17,536 bases of DNA from an uncultured Oscillospiraceae bacterium (GTDB lineage: Bacteria > Bacillota > Clostridia > Oscillospirales > Oscillospiraceae). The stretch spans positions 1-17,536 of the forward strand of contig CAKTSA010000032.1 of the NCBI GenBank assembly GCA_934597585.1, in the 5' to 3' direction. The translations under genes and the position numbers were made by a program. This document shows positions 1 through 7,369 of the stretch, piece after piece (the stretch's first letter is position 1; each line of letters starts with the position of its first letter). The notes beneath the pieces were generated by a model. It was not told the origin of the DNA. It was given only the letters and a program-made list of their open reading frames with translations, and did no database searches.

Positions 1-27
1 CTGCCCTTTTTCTTCTTTGATACGATT

Positions 28-66
28 AAAACGCCAGCTCTCGCATAACGAGAACTGGCGTTCTTT
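28..66. terminator. Hairpin with A-tract and T-rich flank (edge terminator candidate)
   Basis: Arms at 30-43 and 49-62 pair over 14 positions with one mismatch and a 5-base loop (CATAA). AAAA precedes the stem and TTCTTT follows it, so it could stop transcription in either direction. It probably belongs to a gene that lies off the left edge. Bases 1-27 are too short to assign to any gene. Confidence 0.5.
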
Positions 67-75
67 GACAGGCTG

Positions 76-111
76 AGGAAACGCCTGCCGCAGATGCGGC
101 AGGCGTTTCCT
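76..111 (-). terminator. Terminator downstream of the class B sortase
   Basis: A perfect 16-bp stem (76-91 with 96-111) closes a 4-base AGAT loop. It lies 17 bases beyond the sortase stop codon. Read on the minus strand, the GC core ends in GTTTCCT, a short, imperfect U-tract. Its position and stability argue for a terminator; the weak U-tract lowers certainty. Confidence 0.6.
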
Positions 112-127
112 GTTATGTTCGTTTGAA

Positions 128-976
128 TCAGTCCGCAATGGGGACCAGAGCGCCGATGACCACATAACGGGCGTCGCTGTACTCATAGGAGCAGGTGGAC
201 AGCGTTACGGTCTTTCCGGTGGGCGTGCCGATGGTGGACTTAAAGTCGGACTTGGCCGCCATGGCCTCCAGCTGTGCCTGGGTCAGCGAGGTGGCATAGA
301 TCTCGTCGTCATGGTCGCAGACAAAGCCGGCGTACAGATCCAGCCGGTAATTCTGGCTGGGGGTGTAGATATACATGTAGGGATGCGCGGCATAGTAGCT
401 CTTATCCGTGTGATAGTTCCGCAGACCCGCAAACATCATACCGGTCTTCATGTTGTGGCCATAGATGATGGTGTTGCCGTCCGAGAAGGAGGAGCTGTTG
501 AGTTCCTCGATAAAGATACTGCCGTTGTTGTTGGTATTGCCCTTCAGATCATGGGTCAGATAGTAGTCGTTGCCCTTGCCATACTGGATGGGCTGCTGGA
601 TCTTGGTGTTGGCACTGTAGATATAGCCCACCACGTCGGGATAGTCGGCGCATAACTGGCCAAAATCGACATCAATGGTATCAGGGTCCGGATCCTTGGC
701 CGTCGTATCGTCCTTGTTCCCATCGGTACCATCGCTGGAATCACTGCTGCCGGGCGTTATATAATTCTGATTGATCTCATCCTGGGCATTGCTGGCGTCC
801 GCCTGCTGCTTGAAGTAGCTGATGATCTTCACCGCAGAAAATACCAGCACACCCAGCAGGATCACCAGGATCACGTAGTACAGTGCGCGGCTCTGTTTTC
901 TCTTTCTTCTCCGGCGGCCGCCGCTGGCGCGCTTGCCGCCTTCGGGATATTCAGGGTAGTTTGTAGTATTGTTCAT
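128..976 (-). CDS. Class B sortase, membrane-anchored
   Basis: This 282-residue protein is likely a cell-surface transpeptidase that cleaves a C-terminal sorting signal and attaches the substrate protein to the cell wall or to another protein. Residues 1-30 are polar and very basic (RRRRKRK at 21-27). Residues 31-53 form one membrane helix, giving a type II, outside-facing topology. Residues 74-100 are an acidic Ser/Asp/Thr/Pro linker. The catalytic domain follows, with His174 in IIYGHNM, Cys262 in TLSTCSYE and Arg270 in SDARYVVIG, which is the His-Cys-Arg triad in class B spacing. The start is ATG with AAGGAGG 8 bases upstream. No substrate with a sorting motif is in the window. The sortase class is assigned from motifs; the exact target is unknown. 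Confidence 0.9.
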   Translation of the reverse strand: MNNTTNYPEYPEGGKRASGGRRRRKRKQSRALYYVILVILLGVLVFSAVKIISYFKQQADASNAQDEINQNYITPGSSDSSDGTDGNKDDTTAKDPDPDTIDVDFGQLCADYPDVVGYIYSANTKIQQPIQYGKGNDYYLTHDLKGNTNNNGSIFIEELNSSSFSDGNTIIYGHNMKTGMMFAGLRNYHTDKSYYAAHPYMYIYTPSQNYRLDLYAGFVCDHDDEIYATSLTQAQLEAMAAKSDFKSTIGTPTGKTVTLSTCSYEYSDARYVVIGALVPIAD

Positions 977-1003
977 GAAACAAGCCTCCTTGTCGTCTGT
1001 GCT

Positions 1004-1032
1004 ATTGTAGCAGATTACGTCTCATTTTGCAA
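1004..1032 (-). promoter_or_regulatory. Sigma-A promoter of the sortase gene
   Basis: On the minus strand, TTGCAA (1027-1032) and TACAAT (1004-1009) are separated by 17 bases, and TG precedes the -10 by one base (extended -10). The predicted start is about 25 bases before the ATG, which leaves room for the observed Shine-Dalgarno. Confidence 0.65.
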
Positions 1033-1051
1033 GCGATATCGGAAATTTCCC

Positions 1052-1080
1052 TTTACTTAACAGGATAAATGGGATAGAAT
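1052..1080 (+). promoter_or_regulatory. Sigma-A promoter of the threonine aldolase gene
   Basis: TTTACT (1052-1057) and TAGAAT (1075-1080) are spaced by 17 bases. The ATG at 1116 follows with AAAAGGAG about 10 bases ahead of it. The promoter lies back to back with the sortase promoter, their -35 boxes 19 bases apart. Confidence 0.55.
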
Positions 1081-1115
1081 ACTGTCAGGAAAACTTTTGA
1101 AAAGGAGTATCCAGC

Positions 1116-2162
1116 ATGATCTATTTTAACAGTGACTATCTCGAGGGAGCCCACAGTGCCATTATGGCCCGGCTGGCCGAGACCAATATGATGCAGACCA
1201 TCGGCTACAGCGAGGATGAGATCTGCGCTTCCGCCCGCGAGAAGGTCAAGGCCGCATGCCAGGCGCCGGACGCCGACGTGCACTTCCTGGTGGGCGGCAC
1301 CCAGACCAACACCACCGTCATCGCCTCGATCCTTCGCCCCTGGCAGGGTGTACTGTCCGCCGTCAGCGGACACATCAACTGCCACGAGACCGGCGCCATC
1401 GAGTCCACCGGCCACAAGGTCATCACCCTGCCCACCGACGACGGCAAGATCACCGCTCAGCAGATCGCCGATTACGTGGAGTGGCACAAGCACGATGAAT
1501 CCACCGAGCATATCGTCCAGCCCGGCATGGTATACATCTCCCAGCCCACCGAGACCGGCATGCTGTACAGCAAGGCCGAGCTGACCGCCATCTACGATAT
1601 CTGCCGCGCCTACGGCCTGCCCCTGTTCATTGACGGCGCTCGCCTGGGCTACGGTCTGGTGTGTGAGGCCAATGACATCACGCTGCCGGAGCTGGCCCGC
1701 CTGTGCGATGTGTTTTACATCGGCGGCACCAAGGTGGGCGCCCTGTTTGGCGAGGCGGTGGTCATTATGAACCCGGCGCTGAAAAAGGACTTCCGCTTCA
1801 TGATGAAGCAGCGGGGCGGCATGCTGGCCAAGGGCCGTCTGCTGGGCATCCAGTTCGACACCCTGTTCACTGATGATCTCTACTTTAAGATCGCCCACAA
1901 CGCCATCGACATGGCCTTCCAGATCCGGGATATCTTTGTCTCCAACGGCTATCCCCTGCTGTTCGACTCCCCCACCAACCAGCAGTATCCCATCATCCCC
2001 GATGATGAGCTGGCCATCCTGGGCAAGGAGTTCGGCTACGAGTACTGGACCCGTGTGGACGCCACCCATTCCGGCGTCCGCTTCTGCGGCAGCTGGGCCA
2101 CCACCCAGGAGAATGTGGACGCCCTCCGCGCTGCCGTCAACGCCCTGAAAAAGAACAGCTGA
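1116..2162 (+). CDS. ltaE: Low-specificity threonine aldolase (PLP-dependent)
   Basis: This 348-residue fold-type I PLP enzyme of the beta-eliminating lyase/threonine aldolase family would split L-threonine or L-allo-threonine into glycine and acetaldehyde in the cytoplasm. Visible family marks are the opening FNSDYLEGAH, GGTQTNTT at 60-67, His90 in GHINCHETGA (usual ring-stacking position), DGARLGYG at 173-180 that holds the cofactor, and the Schiff-base Lys206 in YIGGTKVGA. Length matches the family. The start is ATG with AAAAGGAG upstream. The gene appears monocistronic, with its own promoter and a strong terminator. Related amino acid lyases share the fold, so the precise substrate preference is inferred. 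Confidence 0.9.
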   Translation: MIYFNSDYLEGAHSAIMARLAETNMMQTIGYSEDEICASAREKVKAACQAPDADVHFLVGGTQTNTTVIASILRPWQGVLSAVSGHINCHETGAIESTGHKVITLPTDDGKITAQQIADYVEWHKHDESTEHIVQPGMVYISQPTETGMLYSKAELTAIYDICRAYGLPLFIDGARLGYGLVCEANDITLPELARLCDVFYIGGTKVGALFGEAVVIMNPALKKDFRFMMKQRGGMLAKGRLLGIQFDTLFTDDLYFKIAHNAIDMAFQIRDIFVSNGYPLLFDSPTNQQYPIIPDDELAILGKEFGYEYWTRVDATHSGVRFCGSWATTQENVDALRAAVNALKKNS

Positions 2163-2189
2163 AAAATAATCCTAGTATATAGACGCAGA

Positions 2190-2226
2190 AATACCGCAAA
2201 AGGTTTCACTTTTTGCGGTATTTTTT
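2190..2226 (+). terminator. Rho-independent terminator of the threonine aldolase gene
   Basis: ATACCGCAAAA (2191-2201) pairs with TTTTGCGGTAT (2211-2221) and runs straight into six T residues (2221-2226). The converging minus-strand gene has its stop codon at 2226-2228, so the T-run abuts that stop, and the hairpin may serve both genes. Confidence 0.85.
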
Positions 2227-2534
2227 CAAATCTTTCGCACAGCGATATCTCTGACCTGTACATGGACGCCGTTTTTCCGCGCCAATTCTGCCGCCTTTGT
2301 CATCAGCAGGTCCTGATTTTTCGTGGCGAGCTCCGCAGCCAGCTGGTCCCGCTGGTCCTGGCTCTTCCCTGCCAGGTATTTGTTGTATACCAGCTTTTTC
2401 AGCCCGTCGACGCTTCCCGCCAGTCTGCCCATCAGGCCGCCTTTCTGGGCCAGCTTTTCCGCCGCCAGAGGAGCTGCCAGCTCCACGACGCCGTCATAAT
2501 CCAGGTCGGAGATCAGAATCTTTACTTCCAGCAT
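2226..2534 (-). CDS. Small conserved-looking protein of unknown function
   Basis: This is a 102-residue soluble protein that I do not recognise. It opens with MLEVKILISDLDYDGVVEL, then has an Ala/Leu/Lys-rich stretch with Gly-Gly (AEKLAQKGGLMGRLAG) and an amphipathic, probably helical second half rich in Gln, Lys and Ala, ending in RDIAVRKI. There is no signal peptide, membrane helix or cysteine. The start is chosen at the ATG at 2534 because GAAGGG lies about 9 bases before it; a longer reading frame to 2600 would start inside the pckA terminator. It begins 32 bases after that hairpin and no promoter of its own is visible, so it probably depends on readthrough from pckA or a promoter inside it. 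Confidence 0.6.
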   Translation of the reverse strand: MLEVKILISDLDYDGVVELAAPLAAEKLAQKGGLMGRLAGSVDGLKKLVYNKYLAGKSQDQRDQLAAELATKNQDLLMTKAAELARKNGVHVQVRDIAVRKI

Positions 2535-2566
2535 GGTCGCTTTTCCCTTCTCGCTTGTTTGATAGA

Positions 2567-2598
2567 GAAAATGCCGGAAGCGGACTTCCGGCATTTTC
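2567..2598 (-). terminator. Terminator downstream of pckA
   Basis: A perfect 14-bp stem (2567-2580 with 2585-2598) encloses a 4-base loop. On the minus strand the stem ends in ATTTTCT. It lies 24 bases after the pckA stop codon and just before the small downstream gene. Confidence 0.8.
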
Positions 2599-2622
2599 AA
2601 TGCTTTTCTCGTTGCTGCTGTG

Positions 2623-4221
2623 TTATGCCTTGGGACCGGCCTTGACCAGGGCCTTACCGGCCTCGTTGGTCTCGTACTTGGCGAAGTTCTTCACGAAGCG
2701 GCTGGCCAGATCCTGGGCCTTGGTCTCCCACTGGGAGGCGTCGGCATAGGTGTCGCGGGGATCGAGGATCGCGGGATCCACACCGGGCAGCGCAGTGGGC
2801 ACCTCGAAGTTGAAGTGAGGGATCATCTTGGTGGGCGCAGTCTTGATGGCGCCGGACAGGATGGCGTCGATGATGCCGCGGGTATCCTTGATGGAGATAC
2901 GCTTGCCGGTGCCGTTCCAGCCGGTGTTGACCAGATAGGCCTTGGCGCCGGACAGCTCCATCTTCTTTACCAGCTCCTCGGCGTACTTGGTGGGATGCAG
3001 CTCCAGGAAGGCCTGGCCGAAGCAGGCGGAGAAGGTAGGCGTGGGCTCAGTGATGCCCCGCTCGGTACCGGCCAGCTTGGCGGTGAAGCCGGACAGGAAG
3101 TAGTACTGGGTCTGCTCGGGCGTCAGGATGGACACGGGAGGCAGCACGCCGAAGGCGTCAGCGGACAGGAAGATCACATTCTTCGCCGCAGGAGCTGCAG
3201 AGATGGGCCGCACGATGTTCTTGATGTGATCGATGGGGTAGCTGACGCGGGTATTCTCGGTGACAGACTTGTCGTCGAAGTCGATCTTGCCGTTGGCATC
3301 GACCGTAACGTTCTCCAGCAGAGCGTCGCGGCGGATGGCGTTGTAGATATCGGGCTCGGAATCCTTGTCCAGGTTGATGACCTTGGCATAGCAGCCGCCC
3401 TCGAAGTTAAAGACGCCGTTGTCGTCCCAGCCGTGCTCGTCATCGCCGATCAGCAGGCGCTTGGGGTCGGTGGACAGGGTGGTCTTGCCGGTACCGGACA
3501 GGCCGAAGAAGATGGCGGTGTTCTCGCCGTTCATGTCGGTGTTGGCGGAGCAGTGCATGGAGGCGATGCCCTTCAGGGGCAGGTAGTAGTTCATCATGGA
3601 GAACATGCCCTTCTTCATCTCGCCGCCGTACCAGGTGTTGATGATGACCTGCTCACGGGAGGTGATATTGAAGGCCACGCAGGTCTCGGAGTTCAGGCCC
3701 AGCTCCTTGAAGTTCTCTACCTTGGCCTTGGAGGCGTTGTAGACCACGAAATCAGGCTCGAAGTCCTTCAGCTCCTCGGCGGTGGGCTTGATGAACATAT
3801 TCTCTACGAAGTGGGCCTGCCATGCCACCTCCATGATGAAGCGGACGGCCATGCGGGTATCCTTGTTGGCGCCGCAGAAGGCATCTACCACGAACAGGCG
3901 CTTGTTGCACAGCTCGTTGACGGCAATGTCCTTCACCTTGGCCCAAACATCCTCGCTCATGGGATGGTTGTCGTTCTTATAACCCTCGCTGGTCCACCAC
4001 ACGGTGTCCTTGGAGTTCTCATCCATGACGATATACTTGTCCTTAGGAGAGCGGCCGGTGTAGATGCCGGTCATCACATTCACGGCGCCCAGCTCGGTGA
4101 CCTGGCCGACCTCGTAGCCAGTCAGATCCTTCTTGGTCTCTTCGGCAAAAAGTTCTTCATAGGAAGGGTTGTAAACGATCTCGTTTACGCCGGTGATACC
4201 GTACTTCTTCAGGTCGATCAT
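2623..4221 (-). CDS. pckA: Phosphoenolpyruvate carboxykinase (ATP)
   Basis: This 532-residue cytosolic enzyme interconverts oxaloacetate plus ATP with PEP, CO2 and ADP. In fermenting anaerobes it often runs toward oxaloacetate. Counting from an ATG two codons upstream of the chosen start (subtract 2 for this start), the visible marks are RSPKDK (59-64, substrate binding), YGGEMKKG (200-207, catalytic and metal-binding lysine region), MHCSAN (224-229), the P-loop GLSGTGKT (242-249) and the metal-binding LIGDDEHGW (259-267). Length is normal for the ATP-type family. Two ATGs lie 6 bases apart. The start at 4221 (MIDLKKYG) is preferred because GGAG lies 8 bases before it, but only 2 bases before the upstream ATG. 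A strong hairpin follows. No oddity was seen in catalytic residues. Confidence 0.95.
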   Translation of the reverse strand: MIDLKKYGITGVNEIVYNPSYEELFAEETKKDLTGYEVGQVTELGAVNVMTGIYTGRSPKDKYIVMDENSKDTVWWTSEGYKNDNHPMSEDVWAKVKDIAVNELCNKRLFVVDAFCGANKDTRMAVRFIMEVAWQAHFVENMFIKPTAEELKDFEPDFVVYNASKAKVENFKELGLNSETCVAFNITSREQVIINTWYGGEMKKGMFSMMNYYLPLKGIASMHCSANTDMNGENTAIFFGLSGTGKTTLSTDPKRLLIGDDEHGWDDNGVFNFEGGCYAKVINLDKDSEPDIYNAIRRDALLENVTVDANGKIDFDDKSVTENTRVSYPIDHIKNIVRPISAAPAAKNVIFLSADAFGVLPPVSILTPEQTQYYFLSGFTAKLAGTERGITEPTPTFSACFGQAFLELHPTKYAEELVKKMELSGAKAYLVNTGWNGTGKRISIKDTRGIIDAILSGAIKTAPTKMIPHFNFEVPTALPGVDPAILDPRDTYADASQWETKAQDLASRFVKNFAKYETNEAGKALVKAGPKA

Positions 4222-4296
4222 GTTCATTGCTCCTTTTCATGTATTGTAAAAATTTTTAGTTGTCTGGAATGTACCCCACATTTCAGGGTTACTGCT

Positions 4297-4305
4297 ATTA
4301 TACCA
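4297..4305 (-). promoter_or_regulatory. Extended -10 promoter element of pckA
   Basis: The minus strand reads TGGTATAAT, a consensus -10 with the TG extension. No good -35 is found at 16-18 bases upstream. This gives a leader of about 70 bases before pckA. No riboswitch fold was recognised in the leader. The whole interval 4222-4377 has no gene and otherwise holds only AT-rich sequence. Confidence 0.55.
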
Positions 4306-4377
4306 CAGCTTTCCCCATTATGCTACTGTTGAAACCACATAAAAATCTCACAATGTTTTAGAAAACCTAACAAAAAA

Positions 4378-5178
4378 TCAGGACTGTGTTCCCTTGCCAT
4401 GATAAAAATGCAGTACAGCCTCCAGCACGCCGCCGCCTACGGCCAGGGCCTTGTCCGATGCGGTGTAGCAGTATTCCTCCCTGCAGCGGGGATCCACATC
4501 GCCGGATTTCATCCCCTTGAACACCGGCGTACCGTCCGCCAGCAGCCCCCGCAGCACGCCGTCAATGGTGCAGAGCATGGGCTTTCCGTTCACCTGGCCT
4601 GCCACGTCGCCGGACTTTACCTGGGCGCCGATATCCAGCACTGTGCGGAAGATACCGTCGTCCGGGGCACGCAGCACCCGCTCGCCGGCGTAACCGCCGA
4701 TGAGACCGGGGATATTGGTGTTGGGCAGCGCGCTGCCCTGATAGATGACCCTGCCCAGGGTGTGGCCCCGCATAGTCTCCACCACCGCGCGGCAATCCTC
4801 CCCCGCTGTGAAGCCGGGGCCGACGCCTACCACGATGGGCGCATCTGTGATCCTCGTCCCCAGATTCCGCTTGGCCAGGATGGCGTCCACCAGTGCGTCG
4901 GGCCGCAATGCCTCCCGGCAGGCGCACTCCGGGTCGGCCAGCACCGGGATATCTCCCCGGGCCATGATCTCCTCTGCCGCCGCGCAGTTCTCTGCCAAGA
5001 CGGCCCGGACACCCTCTACCGTAGTCTCCCCATAGACGATGGCCTGGGAAAAACAGACGGTGCGCCGGATGGCGGTGGGCTTGGGCAGATCGGTCATCAC
5101 CACCTGTATCCGGGCGCGGTAAAGCCGCAGGGCAATACCGGTGGCGATATCCCCCGCCCCCCTGATCAACACGCGCAT
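4378..5178 (-). CDS. yqeB: YqeB (EF2563) family selenium-dependent molybdenum hydroxylase maturation protein
   Basis: This 266-residue protein belongs to the family that co-occurs with selD and molybdenum hydroxylases that carry a labile selenium; it is thought to help install or handle that cofactor, though the chemistry is not settled. The N-terminus MRVLIRGAGDIATG gives a Rossmann-like GxGxxxTG loop. MTDLPKPTAIRRTVCFSQAI (28-47) is strongly family-typical. Later come VGVGPGF, a lipoyl/biotinyl-like barrel segment (DIGAQVKSGDVAGQV), GMKSGDVDPR and a C-terminal VGGGVLEAV. The start is the ATG at 5178, with GAGGAG 8 bases upstream; a longer frame to 5232 would run through the promoter. It is divergent from a ModE-like regulator. 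The usual partners yqeC and the hydroxylase are not in the window. Confidence 0.88.
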   Translation of the reverse strand: MRVLIRGAGDIATGIALRLYRARIQVVMTDLPKPTAIRRTVCFSQAIVYGETTVEGVRAVLAENCAAAEEIMARGDIPVLADPECACREALRPDALVDAILAKRNLGTRITDAPIVVGVGPGFTAGEDCRAVVETMRGHTLGRVIYQGSALPNTNIPGLIGGYAGERVLRAPDDGIFRTVLDIGAQVKSGDVAGQVNGKPMLCTIDGVLRGLLADGTPVFKGMKSGDVDPRCREEYCYTASDKALAVGGGVLEAVLHFYHGKGTQS

Positions 5179-5203
5179 GGCGCCATCTCCTCTCTTTTCC
5201 TTG

Positions 5204-5232
5204 AGAATAGCACGTCCTATCCCGATAGTCAA
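5204..5232 (-). promoter_or_regulatory. Sigma-A promoter of yqeB
   Basis: On the minus strand TTGACT (5227-5232) and TATTCT (5204-5209) are spaced by exactly 17 bases. The predicted start lies about 20 bases before the yqeB ATG, leaving a short leader with its Shine-Dalgarno. The -35 lies 8 bases from the -35 of the divergent gene. Confidence 0.75.
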
Positions 5233-5245
5233 TCATGTCCTTGAC
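5217..5245. promoter_or_regulatory. Candidate operator: overlapping palindromes between divergent promoters
   Basis: CTATC (5217-5221) and GATAG (5224-5228) form a perfect inverted repeat around CC inside the yqeB promoter. GTCAA (5228-5232) and TTGAC (5241-5245) form a second one that consists of the two -35 boxes. The second may be a side effect of two symmetric -35 elements; the first has no such explanation. A ModE-like or other regulator bound here would touch both promoters. Confidence 0.4.
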
Positions 5246-5269
5246 GTTTTCTCTTCCGGCTGGTACAAT
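5241..5269 (+). promoter_or_regulatory. Promoter of the ModE-like gene, start point predicted at the ATG
   Basis: TTGACG (5241-5246) and TACAAT (5264-5269) are spaced by exactly 17 bases. The -10 ends only 6 bases before the ATG at 5276, so transcription should begin at or next to the start codon. No Shine-Dalgarno is present before the ATG. This predicts a leaderless mRNA. Confidence 0.7.
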
Positions 5270-5275
5270 ATTCTC

Positions 5276-5626
5276 ATGAAAAAATTACGCTACAATCTAT
5301 CCTGCCGGCTGTTTACCGACGCGAAATGCTTCGGCCCCGGCATCGCCCAGCTGCTGCACCGTGTGGAGCGGCTCCATTCCCTGCGCGCCGCCGCGCTGGA
5401 GATGGAGATGGCCTATTCCAAGGCCTGGACGGTGATCAAAAATGCGGAAAATGCCCTGGGCTTCAAACTGCTGGACTCCACCACCGGCGGCAAGCACGGC
5501 GGCGGCGCCACGCTGACGCCGGAGGGCAAGGCTCTGCTGACGGCCTATGACCAGTTCTGTGATGAGCTGTGCCGCCATGGGGATCAGCTTTTTGCGGAAA
5601 AATTTGCCCCGTTTATCGGGAAATAA
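5276..5626 (+). CDS. ModE-like winged helix-turn-helix regulator (DNA-binding domain only)
   Basis: This 116-residue protein matches the N-terminal DNA-binding domain of the molybdate regulator ModE and related LysR-like winged helices. Residues 29-70 hold the helix-turn-helix: LHSLRAAALEMEMAYSKAW followed by a recognition and linker helix and ALGFKLLD. A basic Gly-rich wing GGKHGGGATLTPEG (71-84) and a closing helix follow. The C-terminal TOBE domains that bind molybdate in full ModE are absent, so any metal sensing must lie elsewhere. The ATG at 5276 gives the family-typical N-terminus; it has no ribosome binding site and sits at the predicted transcription start. Its neighbour yqeB suggests control of selenium/molybdenum hydroxylase genes, which is inference. 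Confidence 0.82.
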   Translation: MKKLRYNLSCRLFTDAKCFGPGIAQLLHRVERLHSLRAAALEMEMAYSKAWTVIKNAENALGFKLLDSTTGGKHGGGATLTPEGKALLTAYDQFCDELCRHGDQLFAEKFAPFIGK

Positions 5627-5634
5627 ACGATATT

Positions 5635-5670
5635 AAAAGAGCGCCTGTTGAAAGCAACAGGCGCTCTTTT
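5635..5670. terminator. Bidirectional terminator between the ModE-like and MATE genes
   Basis: A perfect 16-bp stem (5635-5650 with 5655-5670) has a 4-base AAAG loop, starting in AAAA and ending in TTTT. It sits 9 bases after the ModE-like stop and 39 bases beyond the end of the converging MATE gene, so it can serve both. Confidence 0.88.
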
Positions 5671-5709
5671 GATCTTGCTTTGCACTGCTCTGTGGCCCGC
5701 AGTTCACCA

Positions 5710-7206
5710 TCAGGTCTCGTCAACGTGCCGGATACGGTGCCGGTGCATGTACCGGTAGTCCATTTTCAGGATATTGCGGACAAACGGCGCCATCAGCACG
5801 GAATCAGAAGCGATCCATGCGCAGGGGTCGGCGGCGCACAGGGCATAAAAGGCCAGCGGCGTGGCCTGGGCATCCACAGGGCCGCCGGCAAACAGGGGCG
5901 GCAGCAGCAGACTCACCACAATGCGGGCCACCAGCTCCGCCGCGCCTGCTCCCAGGACAAAGGAAGATTTCCCGATGCCCTGCACGCAGTTGCGCACCGC
6001 AAAGATAAAGCCAAGAAAGGGGTACATGGCAAAGTCCACATACAGGAAGGTATTGCCGTAGCGGATCGTCTCCTCCGTGACCTTATCGGCGCTGAGGAAC
6101 ACATGCAGGTAAAAACCGCCCCTGGTCAGCAACAGTCCGATGCTTACGGCAGAGACTACCAGGAGCCCCATCATTGCCAGGGACTGCAGCGTGCCCTTCC
6201 GGATGCGCTCCGGCCTGCCTGCTCCCAGATTCTGGGCGGTAAAGCTGGTCATGGCCGCGCCAAGGCCGTTCATGGGGGTGACCACCAGGCTGGACAGCTT
6301 GTTGGCCGCGCCGAAACCGTTCTGTGCCGCACTGGAGACCATCACGCCGTCCAGCATGTCAAAGCGCACCACCATGCTCTGCATCACGATGATGCCCACC
6401 GCCAAGACGGAGAACTGCAGTCCCAGCGGTACGCCCTGGGTCACATGGCGGCGGATGTCCCACCAGGAGATGCGCCGCCAGTCGCCGGGTTGGGGGCGGA
6501 TATCGGGATAATGTGCAAAGGCGTAGATAAAGCAGCCCACGGTGCTGATCAGCTGGGCCGACACGGTGGCGATGGCCGCACCCGCCACGCCCCAGCGGAA
6601 CACGAGGATGAACAGCAGGTCCAGCCCCACGTTCAGCACCGTGGAGAACAGCAGAAACAGCAGCGGCGTCACGGAATCGCCCAGACTGCGCAGAAACGAG
6701 CAGATGAAGTTATAGAACAGCTGCGCGCCGATCCCAGCAAAGATGATGGCGCAATAGGTATACGCCGCCTGATAAACCGTCTGGTTATCAGGCGTCACGT
6801 TGATCCATGCCAGCATGGGGTTCAACAGCAGCAGCGCCAGCGCCGTCAGCAGCACCGTCAGGGCGGCGGACAGCACGATCTGTGTCACCAGCGAGCGGCG
6901 GACGCCCTCCCTGTCACGGCAGCCCACGCTGCAGGAGGTGATGACGCAGAAGCCCGCGCTGACGCCAAAGGCAAACTGCAGAAAGATAAACACCAGCGAC
7001 GTGGTGTCGTTGACGCCCGCCACCTCCTGGGCCGTCAGGGTCTGGCCCACAATGGCGGCATCGCTGATGGAATACACCTGCTGCAGCAGATAGGACAGTA
7101 TGATGGGCAGCGAGAAGACCAGTATGGTCTTCCAGCATGAGCCCTGTGTCAGATCAACCGGATGAAACAGTGACGAAATATGATGTTTTGCGTTTGCTTG
7201 TGTCAT
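5710..7206 (-). CDS. MATE family multidrug/sodium antiporter
   Basis: This 498-residue membrane protein has about twelve hydrophobic helices in two similar halves, typical for cation-coupled MATE exporters of drugs or metabolites. Residue marks are PIILSYLLQQVYSISDAAIVG (roughly 34-54) in the first helix, with the D of SISDAAIVG. A second-half counterpart is PLGLQFSVLAVG, and AAANKLSS-like positions appear as FGAANKLSSLVV. The C-terminal tail is basic (MHRHRIRHVDET). The start is ATG with AAGGTGAG about 6 bases upstream. It has its own strong promoter and a shared terminator, so it is a single-gene unit. The substrate cannot be told from sequence; proximity to selenium genes is not evidence of a link. 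Confidence 0.9.
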   Translation of the reverse strand: MTQANAKHHISSLFHPVDLTQGSCWKTILVFSLPIILSYLLQQVYSISDAAIVGQTLTAQEVAGVNDTTSLVFIFLQFAFGVSAGFCVITSCSVGCRDREGVRRSLVTQIVLSAALTVLLTALALLLLNPMLAWINVTPDNQTVYQAAYTYCAIIFAGIGAQLFYNFICSFLRSLGDSVTPLLFLLFSTVLNVGLDLLFILVFRWGVAGAAIATVSAQLISTVGCFIYAFAHYPDIRPQPGDWRRISWWDIRRHVTQGVPLGLQFSVLAVGIIVMQSMVVRFDMLDGVMVSSAAQNGFGAANKLSSLVVTPMNGLGAAMTSFTAQNLGAGRPERIRKGTLQSLAMMGLLVVSAVSIGLLLTRGGFYLHVFLSADKVTEETIRYGNTFLYVDFAMYPFLGFIFAVRNCVQGIGKSSFVLGAGAAELVARIVVSLLLPPLFAGGPVDAQATPLAFYALCAADPCAWIASDSVLMAPFVRNILKMDYRYMHRHRIRHVDET

Positions 7207-7247
7207 GATTCACTCACCTTACTTCTGCCATTTCATTTTGCTGTGAG

Positions 7248-7276
7248 ATTATAAGCTCGCCGCATCGGAAAGTCAA
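7248..7276 (-). promoter_or_regulatory. Near-consensus promoter of the MATE gene
   Basis: On the minus strand TTGACT (7271-7276) and TATAAT (7248-7253) have a 17-base spacer. The leader is about 35 bases and shows no recognisable riboswitch fold or inverted repeat. It is the strongest-looking promoter in the window. Confidence 0.85.
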
Positions 7277-7336
7277 GCAGCCTTTCTGTGGAAAAAGCAC
7301 AAAATATTACGATTCGCTTTGTATATATTGACAACG

Positions 7337-7362
7337 AAAGCCGCGGCAGACGCCGCGGCTTT
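7337..7362 (-). terminator. Terminator of the SCIFF/PLP-enzyme operon
   Basis: AAAGCCGCGGC (7337-7347) pairs with GCCGCGGCTTT (7352-7362) around a 4-base loop, only 8 bases after the PLP-enzyme stop codon. The U-tract is just TTT, so termination may be partial. Confidence 0.65.
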
Positions 7363-7369
7363 CCTGTTG

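Noticed and set aside
1053..2069. 338-residue minus-strand open frame opposite the threonine aldolase
   Set aside because: Shadow frame that ends within the aldolase promoter; Gly/Val/Asp-rich, no family seen.
2620..4332. 570-residue plus-strand open frame opposite pckA
   Set aside because: It mirrors a complete, motif-rich PEP carboxykinase gene and has a Gly/Val/Leu/His/Gln-rich composition typical of antisense frames in GC-rich genes. It has no ribosome site or known motif.
5569..7140. 523-residue plus-strand open frame opposite the MATE gene
   Set aside because: His/Gln/Gly/Arg-rich shadow of a clear membrane transporter gene, and it crosses a strong terminator hairpin at 5635-5670.
7321..7336. 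TTGACA on the plus strand near 7329 as a promoter
   Set aside because: No -10 box at 15-19 bases downstream and no plus-strand gene follows.
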